Positions 24,831 through 38,726 are shown, counted from the first letter of the stretch. The stretch is 64,000 nt of DNA from Aphis gossypii (GCF_020184175.1 NC_065531.1:36973213-37037212); one strand, 5' to 3'. Notes: a model not told the origin generated them from the letters alone. Numbers and translations are program-made.

Positions 24831-26637
24831 AAACTATAATATACGTAACGTATAATATATCAAAATACGCGACTATATAATATATTAATATAATTGCTAT
24901 CAGTACACCGAAGTTTGTCTTGTACTCGTATACAAAGATAGCGATCATATTATTACACATACAGTACGCTTATAATATTATTACGATGGCGTTAAATCGG
25001 TTTGAAATTCGTGAATTCCTATTCACTGTGTTATTGATAGTTTGAGATATTAGTAAAAACAAGTGCACATAATATCTGTGTACCTAATGTGTAACCGTTT
25101 CAACGCCTTCTTATCATAAACGAACTAACACGTGTAGTATGCTATTGCATATTATAATATCTATAATCTTAAATATCATATTATTTAAACTATATGCTCA
25201 CCGCTTTGGCGTTGTTGGGTGTAGAAAATCAATATCATTTGTTCTATGACATCTGAGCAAAAATAGAAGAGTGAACAAATATTTTATCAACGCAAATTAC
25301 CTAAAACAAAGAGAGCAAAAATATTAACGTAAAAACATATTATAATACAGGATGCTGGTCTCGACTATTCGACTACTATCATTAGATATCCGTTATCACC
25401 GCTAAAAATAATATATTATATATTTTTAAATCGTAGTTTATTAATAGGTTAGGTAATGTATAATCTATTTCTGTGTGTAAATATAAATAAATAATTCTTA
25501 ATAATGACTGTTTTAAAACAGTCTAGTCATGGTCGGTGAAAGCTATGGGCGACGTTGGTGACTGCCCAGAACGCTATTACATAAGGAGCGCGAAACTAAA
25601 AAAAAATATTTTAATTTAATTTATCTTTTGATATACTTAAACGAATAAAATTATCAATAACTAAGGTACACAATTTGAATTATGTATTATCCAATATACC
25701 TTTAATTGAAGATATTTGCTGGTTTTAGTTAAAAAATAATGTTTTTAATTATACCACCTTTTTGGTGCGTTCAAAAGTCGTGACTGGTTCATATTTTAAT
25801 ATTTACGTACCTATATTTACGATTACGATTTACTCATTTGTAAATAAATTCATAACTGGACGGGTGGACGGTAAACGATAACACGCTATTTACATACTAT
25901 TCGGTAGTACAGTAAACTAGGTTTAAGTAAATAAGGAGTATAAGTTTCAATTAGATTCTGATTAATTATTGGTATATTCAAACTTAAACGTTATTAAATA
26001 TTTCGTGAATTATGAAACTAATTACACTGTGGAGTAATAATATAGATTATAACTTTCTGCTTTTTAAGTAGTAGAAGTATTGTTTTTATAGTTTAATTGT
26101 ATGTATAAAATAAATAATGAACCGAAAAATTATAGTGAATTCAGCTACAGAAAATGGTGTTTATGTTTATGGACTATTTTTGAATGGAGCAAGGGGGAGT
26201 AATAAAAAATCAAGTCTCAAAGAATCAAAGTTAAAATAACTTCAATACATAATTCTCACATTGTGAATTCATATAATACCAATTAAAAGAAAATTAAAAA
26301 TTTGACACGATTTATTGATGTCCAATGTACAAAACGACTGAGAGAAAAGGCATATTATCTACTGCGGAGCATTTAATTAACTTTGTTATTGCTTTATCAA
26401 TACCCACAATTAAATAATCAGAACACAAGATAATGAGAAGAATTGCTTTATTATGTCAACTCTCACAATAAATCTATCAATAGCCATAAATTATTGTTGT
26501 TACTTTTATATCTTAAATTTTGAGCGAAGCAACGCATGTATTGCATTTTTATGATATATATTAAGTTTTTTGATTGAGTGCACTTTTTTAGTAAAAAAAA
26601 AAAAAAATGCTTAAATTTTCAACTTAGTAGGTGATTT
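24831..26637. other. A+T-rich, nothing identified
   Basis: No supported gene, RNA or transposon end. Confidence 0.5.
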
Positions 26638-27240
26638 TTAGTGGCGAATTGGATTTAGTTAGTACTTTTTTTGGAGAGGCGGGGGTTGGCAGTAAAAAAA
26701 AATATGAACATTTATTAAAATTTTAGTATTATCAATTGTATATTACTACTGCACCAATAAACTCTGTTAAAAATTATTGTTGCTCGAAAATTGTTCTTTT
26801 AAAATACTTCTACGGAACTATCGAATTCAGTTTCATAACAATCAGTTAACAGTATATATTTGATCCTAACTGAATGGCAGTCACCGTAATTATGAGTGCT
26901 GTTGCAAGTAAAGAAAATACAAAAGTTCGTTCTTGTTTAGTAGTCAATGGTACTCCAAAGATTATTGAAAATAACTATGATACACCCACTTCTAGTACAT
27001 AGTACAGTGGAGACTAAAAACTTAAATATCCAGAATATAGGATTGGATTTTGGCTTAATTTGATTTGTTGTTCTAAATTAGATTGACAAGCAAATTTAAT
27101 AAATTCAACTATGTACCATGTAACAATAATGATCGTTGAGTTACGATCAATTAATACATTTTTGTTTTTATCCAATACGACTATTATTAGACTCATACAA
27201 ACAGGACCAAATAGCAAAATGAGCTGAAGCAGTGTGATAT
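26638..27240. mobile_element. Possible hAT-like element remnant
   Basis: TAGTGGCGAATT at about 26638, with GGAGAGGCGGGGG shortly after, again resembles the CAGTGGCG plus G-rich layout of hAT ends. The following 500 bases have more complex sequence than the flanks and a 67-codon minus frame (27014-27217) without a recognised motif. No partner end was found. Confidence 0.22.
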
Positions 27241-28277
27241 GATTTCTGGATCGTTGTTTGCTTCTATTTAAATAATATTGAATGAAAGTTCCTTACGCTT
27301 TATATTTGGATTGTTTTAAAATATTGTTCAATACATTAGACGATCCATTTTTTTAATGACGTTTCGAACTTTTTTAGCCATTGTTTCTACGTAATTGTAA
27401 AAATTATCTTTGCGGTTTGTGAAAATTGTGACTTAATTGTATAGATAATTCTGTTTTAGGAAGTAATGGTGTTAATGATGGTTAGGGAGAAATTAATTTT
27501 GCTGTAATATATTATATTACATAATGATTTCAAGGTATGACCATGACTTATGTTAAGCCATAGCTACTGATTAATATTACTGTTATGCAGTTAGTCGTTG
27601 CTAGTACTCAGATATACTAAGAATAGCATGTAGGGTGATGTGTGACATAAAATGGACTAGTCAGGTATCTCGTTGTACGTGTTGAAACCTTATATTCGGA
27701 TATGAGAAAGTATCTCCGGAGCCCTAAAGTATTTTAAGGAGATTAATCAAAAAAATGATTTTCTACTGTTATTCAACGTGAAGAACGAGAAGGAATTTAA
27801 AATAAATATTACACGCTATAGGGTATATTCGTGAAAAGACACATCATTACGTTTTATTTATATAGACCTTGAAATAATTTCATATAGTTTTAATTAATTC
27901 AAATAGATATGATTTTTTCTATCTAGTAAATTATATAAAATAAAAAAAAAAAAAATAAAACGTAAAATTTTACAAATTGTATTTACCTTATAAAGATTTC
28001 CTACATATTATTATATTTTAAAATCATTACAATATGCAATCGTTTAAACGAAAACGACGATGACGTTTTATTATAATATATATTTCTTTTCGATTGTATA
28101 CGCTATATACCTACGGCTACTGTCTGTATATACTATACATGAATATACATACAGTATATATATACAGTAGTCACTCGTCTTGTCACATACGGTGTATTGA
28201 ATAGAGATACATCGGGCTAAAGTACAACTTAAAACAAAAAAAAAAAAATAATAAAAATAATTAATAATTATTTCAAA
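27241..28277. other. A+T-rich, nothing identified
   Basis: No supported gene. Contains short palindromic TATATA/GTATAC sequence at about 28120-28165. Confidence 0.5.
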
Positions 28278-28460
28278 ATGAATAATGACATAACTACTTC
28301 GACATCGAATACTAAAAGTGGTTCAATTAATGATATTGATAAAGATGTTTCTATCACATCTTGAAAACCTGGTAATATTGACAATGAGGGGGGGATGAAG
28401 GTTGTTAAAACATATTATATAGTTTTGGCCAGAGCACCAATACTCCTAATACCGGCCCTG
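28278..28460. mobile_element. Probable end of a hAT-type element (terminus at 28460)
   Basis: On the minus strand the sequence from 28460 reads CAGGGCCGGTATTAGG, the typical opening of many hAT-superfamily elements. A 28-codon Ser/Thr/Asp-rich frame, 28278-28364, lies inside. The adjoining 8 bases, AATGTAGT, would be one half of a target duplication, but no second half or left end was found. Probably a truncated or nonautonomous copy. Confidence 0.45.
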
Positions 28461-30126
28461 AATGTAGTAAAAATATTGTTTAAAATTGTAATCCACATAA
28501 TAAAATATATTGTACCAATCGTAGATGAAATAAATGCAGTTGTACACTTACACTTATTCGTATCAGTCATCGACCAAATCATGTCTTATATTAATATTAA
28601 ATAATTGTATTGTAATATAACATACAATGTAAATCATATGACATAATAATACAATGGTTATCTTTTTTGACGGTGACACGTTAAACAGATGAGACATTTT
28701 TTTACTACCAACATATTATATTAAATACGTACTATTATGCGCTTTGTTTAGATATTTTTGCGGTTCATGTCTTTAATAAATAAATATTATAATACATGTT
28801 GTATGCCTCAGATAATCTATTGATTAACTCTATTAAGGTGCTTGTTAGTCCGTAATATATTATGGACTACACACTGTCTATTTGTTCATAGTTTTCAAAA
28901 AAAAAAAAAAATAATAATAATAATAATACGGTATATTGTAATGAATAATATGTTATATAAATTAATAAATAATAAATTCCAAATTTTATTTATAACATAA
29001 GTGTTGAACACCTATATACTCATTCATCTTTAGTGTCAAAATGTGTGTTAAGCACTACACATAACAAGTAAACGAAATAAATGAAAATAATGGGTATAAG
29101 GAAAGGTGGATTTTATTAAGTACTAATAAGAAATAAATTATGTATAATTATACTCCGAAGAGAAAAATAAATGATCGGAATATTAATGAAGGATTTACAG
29201 CAATAATAACTCATATTCGCATTTCGTGGAAGATATTATTATTTTTGTGATTCCCTCAGAGATCGTCAACTATCGATATCGTTATATTTTTGTATGTCTG
29301 GCTTATTATCAGTCAGACATCTTAAATAGCTACAATTCTCCGCTATTAAAAATATTTATGTTTAATAAACATCATACAAAAGAAAAATTTACCATAAATG
29401 ATTCATTAATTACTGCTACCGTATGATCTGATAAATAGTTTATCAATTGATTACTGAATTTCACTTAAATTACGAACTAATAATGTAACCATTTCAGTTT
29501 TATGATCATAATAATTATAATATAAATAATTCTATCTTGATTTAAAAGTAAAATATATTAAATTTTGAAATGATAATTCTTAATAGTCGTTGGTTTTGTT
29601 CAGTTTTTATCTCTGGTAATTTTTTTTTATCAGGTGACTTATACAAATTATTAAACCATATTCAATTAAAGCTTTACGTTGAAATATTATTTTTAAAATT
29701 ATTTTATAACTTATAAAAGCGTACTTAGTTTTTTCCTTGTTTTGTTTTTTTTTTTTGTACAATGATAATAATAATAATATAAAATTTCATTTTTATTCTG
29801 GTGTGATTTTTATTTATTTCTGAGTTTCTACATCTATTACTATACAGGTGAAATTTTACTTAGTGTAATTTTACTACATACAATTCATATTTTCCTCGAT
29901 ATAAAAATACATTTTAATTTTCACAGATAATCCTACGCGAGTTACCCGTACTACAGTTACCTTCATCTTAGCTCTCAAGATTTTAATTTTTACGAATATT
30001 CTATTTCCACGATTTGTTGCAATTTATCCTCCTTTGAGTCTTCGCCGTGAATAATATTATCAAAATCATACAGACTTGTGCCCTGGTTCTTTAATATAAA
30101 TTAAATAAATATAAATTCCTTTAAAC

Positions 30127-30137
30127 TGCCGCCACTG
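30127..30137. mobile_element. Isolated hAT-like terminus (TGCCGCCACTG)
   Basis: Its complement, CAGTGGCGGCA, is a common hAT-type terminal sequence. No partner end or duplication was located, so chance is quite possible. Confidence 0.2.
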
Positions 30138-32489
30138 ATGAAATTTATCATTTCAGTATGCCCTGACTATGGTTACCGTATATCTTAATTTATACATACC
30201 TCGCATACAGCGCTTTTTAATTTCATAATTTTAATCACGTTTAATTTTCTGAAGATTCTTAGCCTAACCTCCATTGGCTTTTATGTTATGCAAAAAGCCT
30301 GCCCCACTTTCACTGCAGTAATTAATTATTTTTCAGATAGTATATAATATTATAGTTAATAATATTGTTTATCATTTTACATTAACCACATTAATAATTA
30401 TTGATTAACTGGTACGCCATGTTATTCTTCAAATATTAATTATTATTGTATTCGTCGTAAAAATTATATTCATATTGCATGGAGTACTATAAAAGATTAC
30501 AATAATAGCTGCAATGTATTATGTAAGTCAAATAATAAAAAAAATCCAAAAATTAGTAGCAGGTACGATTAAAATACATTTTATACTTGCACGATTTAAA
30601 AACATTTATTATACCTACACTATAAACTTATATATTAATTTAACGATCGGCTCGATGAATATTCAAACCATGTATTATACATCGAACAATTTTTATGAAT
30701 GGTATGCAGTCCTAAGATAAATATAAGAAGTCTCGTTAAATAAATTAATAGGTATCTATTGTATTTAAAGCTTTATATTGTATAAAGTATATAGCCAGAC
30801 AGTAGTATATTTCAATATATTTTTACGTGAATCGGGGGAAAGGTCTCAATTCGGTCTAGTAATTCGATAGATCCACCGGATATTCCATTATTTTATATTT
30901 ATTACAGTTGTACTTAAATATTGACCTTATTGATCCGGGTTTTAGACCTAAATAAATATTGAATTTTAAGTAAACACTAAATCCAATAATAATCTGTTTG
31001 AAGTCTTCTCGTGGACCATATGCAAGTTTCTTAGTGACTTTTGCCATATAATAGGTTTGAATTGTGCACTTGCAAATGTACACAAATCGTTCAGTGAAAC
31101 GTATATAATAATATTATAATTGATTCGAACCATCGCGAGATCGTTTGATTTCGAAACAGTTACAGCTGTGGACTGCTTCAGTCTTAGATTTGTTACCAAA
31201 TATTGTCGCCCAAATACTCGTATAATACCATGCGTCCATATTATTTATAATTATGTATAATGTTTTATGATGATGAGGTTTGCAAAAATGTTCTGGTTTA
31301 GGTCAAATTTTACGAATTTGAAGCCGGGGAGGGTTCATAATGTAGTAGCATTATGGATTCAACAAAATATAATATTCAAGATACTTATTTGATAGAAATG
31401 GCTAAACGGTGAATCACAATTATTAATTACAAATAAATAGATTATCAATAATTCTTTTAAATCGTTATAATCGTTATTGTACTAATAAAATCACAATATT
31501 GTCACATTCGTTGATGATGATTATTATCATTCTTTTTATTTATAAAAAAACAAAGTATCAAAAGGTTTTTAGTTAGCAGTCCTGTTTCGTACTTAGTAAT
31601 ACTTAGGTAAATAAATACCTAGCCGTTTTCACTAAAATTGAAAATGCTTGTTTTCGTCAATATTAATAACGATTTGATTTCCGTTTTCGCTAATTTAACT
31701 GCTACGATAAAAATATTATTAAACAACTAAAACAGCTTATTTTTTTATACGTTAATTTGGCACAGGTGTTATATACTTTTCACAATTCACACATAGACAC
31801 AGATATATAAATACAATATATATAATATATATAATATATAAATACGTTTTTTTTTTTGTATTTGTTATTATTATATATTTTTTTTATAAAATACACGATA
31901 TGTATAAATAATAATACTGATAATTTAACATTTATAATACGAATAATGCAAAATTTCTTCAAAAAATATGAAATATTATAACTTATATAATGCAAGTATA
32001 TTGGCGGAAACCGGTATCAAACCCTTTTTTAAATTAGCGGAAATAGAGCATACCACTTAGCAAGTACATGAGTATTAAGTATATAGGACCTGTATAATAT
32101 TGTAGGTACACGTTTTGTATCAGTCAACTTTGTGTTAACAAAGTAACAACAAGTTTACTACAGTCTGGATAGATATTAGTGAAAGTTATGCTACACTTGC
32201 TATATTTTAAATTATAAGATCACATCATTGACATTTAGAACACACGCCTCCCATTCACGATAATTTATTAGTAAACATAATACATATACATTGGTAAAAT
32301 ATGTTAAAAAGGCTGTCTGAAATAATAAAGTGACAATATGCAGTTCTGGTCACCAAAATACTGTGTGTCGTTTACTTTTTACACAAATTGATTTATATAC
32401 ATATATGTGTATATGGTGTTGTATAATAGTAGTAATATAAGTTTTAGATTAATCAGAATGTGGTAGAGGTTTGTGGAAAAATATCGATA

Positions 32490-32523
32490 AGCCACGTTAA
32501 AAACACAACTTATTAACGTGGCT
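32490..32523. repeat. Perfect 11-bp hairpin
   Basis: AGCCACGTTAA (32490-32500) and TTAACGTGGCT (32513-32523) pair perfectly around a 12-base loop. It is not followed by features that suggest a terminator or small RNA. Confidence 0.8.
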
Positions 32524-33141
32524 AAGTGGTTAATGTCTAAGTTTGTACATAATCACTTTATATACATAAAAATGTTAATAATATTATAAAATTTGGTGTT
32601 GGTGTTGGTGTAAATTATTAATAATCAGATATACAAATATATAGGTATAATAATAAATTAATAGCCTTTTTAGATCAATGAGTTTCTTTAAAAAAATATC
32701 CTTTTTGGATTAACAAATAATGTTTAATTTAAGGGAGCAATTAGATATTTAATAATAATTTTATGAATTTATTTTGTCTTGAGCTATTATACAATAATTG
32801 AACAAGCAAAATTCTATAATATAAATAATAGGTACACACAAAATAATAATTGTACATAATTGTATGAGAAATTATATTTGTAATGTTCTTTAATATGTTC
32901 AACTTTTTACGAGAATCGTGAAACATGCTTTCTTCATAATGTATATTATTTTAGAAGGGGCGTGTTTTATTGAATTTTACAGATATTTATTACTCAATTA
33001 AATAATTTGATTAAATATACAATAAAAACACAAAATGTATATATTTTGTTGAATTTAAATGTATACTTACTCAAAATAAGCAGTACAATAATTTTATATA
33101 ATACAATTTTCCAAAAATTATCAAATCATAAAAAATTTGGT

Positions 33142-34066
33142 AAGTGGGTACCGCTCTGCTGTACATTAGATACCGCTGGATCATTATTATATATTATAGG
33201 AGTGTTAAATTTGAATCCAATGATAGGTATCATTTTATACGAAAAACGATTCTGAACGAAGATTATTTTTCATCCTAGGATATCATTTTGAATGGTTGGT
33301 GAAAAAGGTGGTTATGTTTTAATAGACTGAATACACCAGAATTTAAGTTCTTTTATAATTATTATAAGCTTAACTTATTGGAAATCTCGTACTGAATTTT
33401 CAACTCTTAGCTACTTATACAATAATTTTTATAAATTTTAACTACTAAATAATTTGCATTTATTCATGGTTTTGACGAATTTTTGTCAATATTTGAACTT
33501 CAAATGCAAATAAAAAAAAAAAATGGGCCGATGTATTCTTATAATTTTTTAATCACAATAAGAATAACTTATGAGAAACTTAATATTAAATTTTTTATAT
33601 TTTTAAGTCATTCAAAATTTTTTTATCGACAAATCGAAAATTTCAGTGATCTATTAATAACTCAAAAAAAGTCAAAAAATGTTTAAAAATTTAACTGTAT
33701 ATAGATACACTAACATAAATATTTGGTGAAAATTTCAAGTATTTACAGTGATTAGTTTTTGAATTACAACCATATAAAAAAATAAGTTTGGTCGAAAACT
33801 GGTTTTGTGTAAAAATTCCCGTTTTTCCTTAATATTTTTTTAGTTTTTCCGGTGCTTTTGAAAACTATTGGGAATTTAAAAAAATGACCTTCCCAATGCA
33901 CCAACTAGATTCACTTTCGAATTGGAAAAGCTGCTAAAGTTGAAAATCGAAGCATTATTTCGACACCTTATCGTGTACACAGACACGAAAAAAAAAAATT
34001 AAAAAATTAAAAAAAAACACAGCATTGAAAAATTAACACATTCATCGCTCCGCTCAGAATTTAAAA
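33142..34066 (+). repeat. Dispersed repeat family, copy B (longest clear copy)
   Basis: Opens with AGTGGGTACCGCTCTGCTGT, contains AATGATAGGTATCATTTTA, AAAAACGATTCTGAACGAAG, GGTGAAAAAGGTGG, AAGTATTTACAGTGATTAG and AAAAATTCCCGT, and closes with CGCTCCGCTCAGAATTTAAA. It is in the same orientation as copy A. Frames inside are short and broken. Confidence 0.88.
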
Positions 34067-36345
34067 TCATAAAAGAACGAACACTTCAATCAAAGCGACA
34101 TTGTCAATTTTTTTGTTCTATAGAAATTATCTATAGTCATAATTATGTTCAAATGATTCAATACTAATTACATATTATTGGTGGTTATAATAAAACGTAT
34201 TTTCATCATTTAATTTTACCAAATATAATTGTATATATGTAATTTATAAATCTATTTAGTGACAGTTATATAAAAAAACAATCATATATTCATATAAATG
34301 AAATATTAGTATGGAAATGGAATATATTTATTTAATATATTTTATTTGTAAACTAAGTAGAGACAAATATAAATTATTTTGGTAAAGTATACGAACTTTA
34401 TATGTGTGTTATATCATTAAAAATGTATTTTATCGTTTTAACTTATGATGACGTTTGTTCGAGGTTTAGATGGGCACCTTTCATAATATCCATATAATAT
34501 ACCAAGCAGTGCGAAATGTTTTGATGAATATTTTAGTGCTGAGCACCAAGGAAATCTTAAATAAAATATTTTAACCATCATGCTTATGGATTTTTATAAT
34601 ATAATACCACAAACATTTAGATAAAGATTTCATGGATACAAACGAGGTCAACAATATAATTATTTAAATTTTAAGTGTAGACCATTTCCAAATTTATTAA
34701 GTCTAATTTAATCATCATTCATATAAAATTGTGTTCAAGTAACAACGGATTTCTGTCTTAAAATATTATTTTCTAAAGCTGCTCAATTAAAGTTTAAAGT
34801 TAAGTTACACAGTACTAGAAAAAAGTATTTAGATAAGATATTGTAATGATATAATCTAAATGTTCAATTAAAGATTTTTATTTGCCTACAATGGGTATTA
34901 TAGTTATTATAGTGATATTTAAATAAAATTGTTAAAACCATGGTACATTGTAACACGGGGTCTTGTATAGGCAATATAGTAGCATTCTTTTTGTAGTCAA
35001 ACTTTTCAAACTGCGTGCGGTCAACACAAAAATGCTCTGAATTTCTAAACGAACTTTGAGTATTCTTATTATCAATAATAACATTAGTATAAATTTATTT
35101 CCCATGAAATATTCTCAGTTATTTATATCAATAACTTATAATTTAATGTATTATAGTACCTTGACAATATTTACCATATTGTCCTATTTGGACCAGAGTG
35201 TATTTATAACGTTGTTAGCTATCATTATATGATATATGTATAAAATATGGGGAAGTAAATAACCACTTTGGCGACGTCGAATGCACCTCGTAATTGTTGA
35301 TTACTGTAATGGATGTGTACAGTTTAAATTCAATGATAAGTCATTTAACAATTTAACACAAAAATCTAATAAGATTGCCATTAATACTATTATATTACTT
35401 GGGTTGATAGTAATATGAAATAATAGGTATACGGTTAATCTAAATCTTTTGAAAATATTATAATTATAAATATAAAAATATACTTAAATAAGATTTATAT
35501 CCCCACGGAAAATATTTTTGAATTACAACAAATGGTTAAAAAAGTTCTTCTTAAGTAAGAATGTTATGGTAAATGGTAATAATAATAATAATAATTTTCT
35601 TTTTAAGTAAGTTTAGTTCAGGTTAGTAAGGTTTAGAAATAACAAAACTAATTTGGGTAATTATTTCCCTTTTTCCTTATTTTATTTATTTGTTTGTTAT
35701 TCCAATTATTTTGGAATATATTGGATAATTTTGATTTTGACATTGGATAGTCTTTATAAGTTTGATATTCCAAGGCATACAACTTAGAAGGTATGCAAGG
35801 ATTAAATAAAAAAATAAAAAATGAAATATTCATTTTACATATTACATAATATAATTAAATATTGTTAATACAATGATTTTGTTACCTATTTAATGTTGGA
35901 ATAGTAGGTTACGAAAATAAAAGTATAGACGTTTTAGTTTTTTTCCGTATTAGTAATATAATAGTTAGGTTAAATAACCTTATTAATAAATATTTGTTAT
36001 ATAAATATATGGTAAATAAATACATTTTTTTCTAAATAAATGTAGTAGATAATGTTTGATAATACACTTATGTTATGTATAATATGTTCATATATATATT
36101 ATATTATATACAGATATCAAAGAGATTTGAGTATGTTCGTATATTTAAACTCCAAAATACAGAAAAAAAAAATAATAATACTGATTTTATTAATTTTGTA
36201 ACAAAAATAATTTGAGCTGAATTTATTTATAAACAAATTTAATTTATAGTTATCAATAACTGAAATCAACATAATATTTAAAATTAAAAAAAGATAAGTA
36301 TTTTTTTGATAAATTGCATCAATGTTGAGAAAACCTCATCGTACG
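34067..36345. other. A+T-rich, one repeat fragment
   Basis: Apart from the repeat fragment at 35249-35356, nothing was recognised. The minus frame at 35648-35833 looks like chance. Confidence 0.5.
35249..35356 (+). repeat. Dispersed repeat family, fragment F
   Basis: ACCTCGTAATT, ATTACTGTAATGGATGT and AAATTCAATGATA match the 5' part of copies A and B. The later part is missing or too diverged. Confidence 0.65.
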
Positions 36346-36790
36346 GTCTAGCCTCTCGTACGGAATAACTCCACTCTCTTTCCTATACATAATATAATAA
36401 TATGTACACAACACGACCAACGTCCGATTCTATACGTTCACACACTCGAAACGCGCAATGCGGCGAACTAGAAAAAAAAATGAACCCAAAGCAAATTCAC
36501 CACCGCGCTGATTTCGGCGTGCAAATTCGATTATATTACCTATCCCGTATTACACGAACGCCGTACCGCCGCCGCATTCGGCTCGTTAGACGATTCATTC
36601 CGCGAATACGCAATACGAGTATTATATATCTGTCGTACGCCAGTCGTCTGCACCGGAATTATTGGCGTCGACCTTGTCGGTGCAGTGTACGCAGTCGACC
36701 ACTCGAACTGATGATACAAATGATGCACGTCCGCACCCAGGAGTGCTATAATATACGGAGTGGTCCATTGAACACGAGACATTAATTATT
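36346..36790. promoter_or_regulatory. CG-rich island
   Basis: Dense in CG dinucleotides, with open frames on both strands (plus 36402-36785; minus 36540-36782 and 36622-36828). The plus frame is extremely Arg-rich and unstructured. Overlapping frames in opposite directions point to composition rather than coding. Possible promoter or noncoding exon. Confidence 0.3.
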
Positions 36791-37270
36791 TTAGAAAACT
36801 CTAACAATTTTAAGTCATTAAAAAACAAAAGTTTTTGGAAGAATAACTACATTTATTTCTTTTTTTTTATCGTTATAATTGATTATGTATTTTTCATTAT
36901 TTTGAATAACTGCACGATACGTTTTTAATCTTATATTCTGGGGTAAAACATGTTTTGGATTATTTGGATCTATGAAAATAAAATTCTGGACAAGTTGTTT
37001 ATTATAGTTTTAAGTAAGTATTTGAAGTTTAGACGAGCGTGTAGTAGTGGACAAACATTTTGTGGTTTACACTCCACTCAAATGCTTATAGTTCTTATAA
37101 CCTAACCTAACCTAACCTACTCGTCTAAAATGTTTATATAGTTCTCATATATTTTAGAAGTATACCAAAAATACTTTGCTTGTATGAATTAAAAATGCAG
37201 AAGTTCATAGAAAAATAGTAATGTATAGTATCATGTATAGTATATGATAATGCTTTTTAACACTTAAAAG
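36791..37270. other. A+T-rich with telomere-like repeat
   Basis: Holds the CCTAA repeat described separately. No gene supported. Confidence 0.5.
37028..37129. repeat. 10-bp inverted ends enclosing a (CCTAA)n telomere-like repeat
   Basis: TTTAGACGAG at 37028-37037 and CTCGTCTAAA at 37120-37129 are perfect inverted copies. Just inside the right arm, 37101-37118 is CCTAACCTAACCTAACCT, the complement of the insect telomere unit TTAGG. It may be a tiny inverted-repeat insertion or a repaired break. Confidence 0.75.
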
Positions 37271-37495
37271 TTAGACAAGTAGATACTTTGTTGTACATTA
37301 AGTGTTGAGTGAGTCACTACGATAGTTGTGTTAAATTTGAATTAAATGATAATATTATATCATTGTATACGATAAATGATTCTACGCGAAGACAGTCTGT
37401 CATTGAATATCACCAGTTAATTTCGTGATATATATATTTTGATATAACTATTAAAGTAATTTATTTTACTTATAGTATAGCGGGATATTGATATA
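37271..37495 (+). repeat. Dispersed repeat family, fragment D
   Basis: GTTGTACATTAAGTGTTGAG, ATCATTGTATACGATAAATG, GAAGACAGTCTGTCATTG and ACTATTAAAGTAATTTATTT align with the 5' part of the family (last block shared with copy C). It is truncated before the internal AAGTATTTACAG block and lies just left of the retrotransposon. Confidence 0.75.
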
Positions 37496-37727
37496 ATTAT
37501 TTCTGAAAATAATTGTATTTATTATATTTTTAATACCTAGTTATTATTATAATATCATATTTTTATAAATACTATTACATATTAAACATTGATTCACAGC
37601 ATAAATACTAAATAGTCAATAATATTAATATAAAATCATTATAATAAAATATATGTTTTAAGTTTTAAGATCCTCTACCAATCACATTCTGCCATACGGC
37701 TGAACAATCAACACATGTTTTTGTCAC

Positions 37728-37737
37728 GTTCTTACGA
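37728..37737 (+). repeat. Left target-site duplication of the LINE (GTTCTTACGA)
   Basis: Identical to the ten bases directly after the poly(A) tail at 39259-39268. It marks the left border of the insertion. Confidence 0.8.
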
Positions 37738-37909
37738 TGTTTCGTATAACATTAACTTAAAATTAATAAAACAATTTTGAGTAGTACTCCCGCATTTGTG
37801 AGATTACACCGGAAGTGATTCTGTGAGTATTATAGCCCGATAGGCCATCCTGCCCTCAAAAATCCCTATAACCACATATTTTCAATTAGTCCTACTAATT
37901 ACCACCACA

Positions 37910-38726
37910 ATGAACAACAAGTCACCTTTGCCAAAAAAACGCGATAAACAAAAGCCATTAGTTCCACCGATAACAATAATCAACCAAAATACTATATTAT
38001 CGAACGCTGAGCCATCCGCAAATAACACCACCGCCAGTGATGATGATAACATTTTCGATTGGTCTACAGCCTGCTCAAAAAAGACAGAAAAATAGCAAAC
38101 TAAATTCCTCTCCAAAACTTAAGCATTCAATTTCTTTGTATACTTCAAAAATAGATTCTCTCCACTTGCTCTAAATAATGACGACAATCGGATGGAAACT
38201 GATGCCTCAACAAATACACTCCAGACAAAACTTCTATTACTACCTCCTATATTTATTAAAACCAATATAATGCAGTTTAATCTCTTCTGCGAATCCATTA
38301 GCTTTGATGGTTTTATATGCAAATCATCCGTAAACGTGTTAAAATTAAGTACATATACAGCCGATTCATATCATAAATATTACATTTTTTGAAAGAAAAA
38401 AAGTCAACTTTATCACATACCAACTCAAAGATGAAAAATCATATAGAGTGGTAATTAGACACCTCCATCATTCTACACCTATTGACACTATAAAATATGA
38501 ATTAAACTCCATAAATTTTATTGTCAAAAACATCACTAAAGTTTTACATTATCACACAAAAAAGCCTCTCCTACTATTTTTCGCTGACTTAGATCCTTCA
38601 CCAACAAACAAGAACATTTTTGCAATAGACACACTCTACTACACCAAAATAGAATAGAGGAGCCTCGTTCCAGACGCAACCTAATTCAATGCACATTCTG
38701 CCAGTCTCGTGGCTATACCCAAACGT
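37910..38726 (+). pseudogene. Jockey ORF1 (gag-like) remnant
   Basis: Starts at ATG 37910 with a Lys/Pro-rich N-terminus (MNNKSPLPKKRDKQKP) and an Asp-rich patch. After an in-frame stop at 38093-38095 the same frame resumes with PPIFIKTNIMQFN and ICKSSVNVLKLSTYTADSYH. A frameshift near 38390 leads to ITYQLKDEKSYRVVIRHLHH and LLLFFADLDPSPTNKN. A second shift near 38655 gives EEPRSRRNLIQCTFCQSRGY, the start of the CCHC zinc knuckle. There the gene breaks off and ORF2 sequence begins. The normal protein packages element RNA. It differs from the ORF1 remnant near 10.5 kb and so probably belongs to another subfamily. Confidence 0.9.

Larger units (their letters stand above)
28461..33141. other. 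Long A+T-rich stretch, few features
   Basis: Only simple repeats, an isolated hAT-like end near 30137 and a short hairpin at 32490-32523 were noted. No gene supported in 4.7 kb. Confidence 0.5.

Noticed and set aside
31095..31150. GGTTCGAATC-like sequence on the minus strand, as in tRNA T-arms
   Set aside because: The surrounding bases do not form acceptor, D or anticodon stems.
36402..36785. 127-codon Arg-rich plus-strand frame
   Set aside because: Its Arg richness comes from CG-rich sequence, opposite-strand frames overlap it, and there is no motif or splice context.
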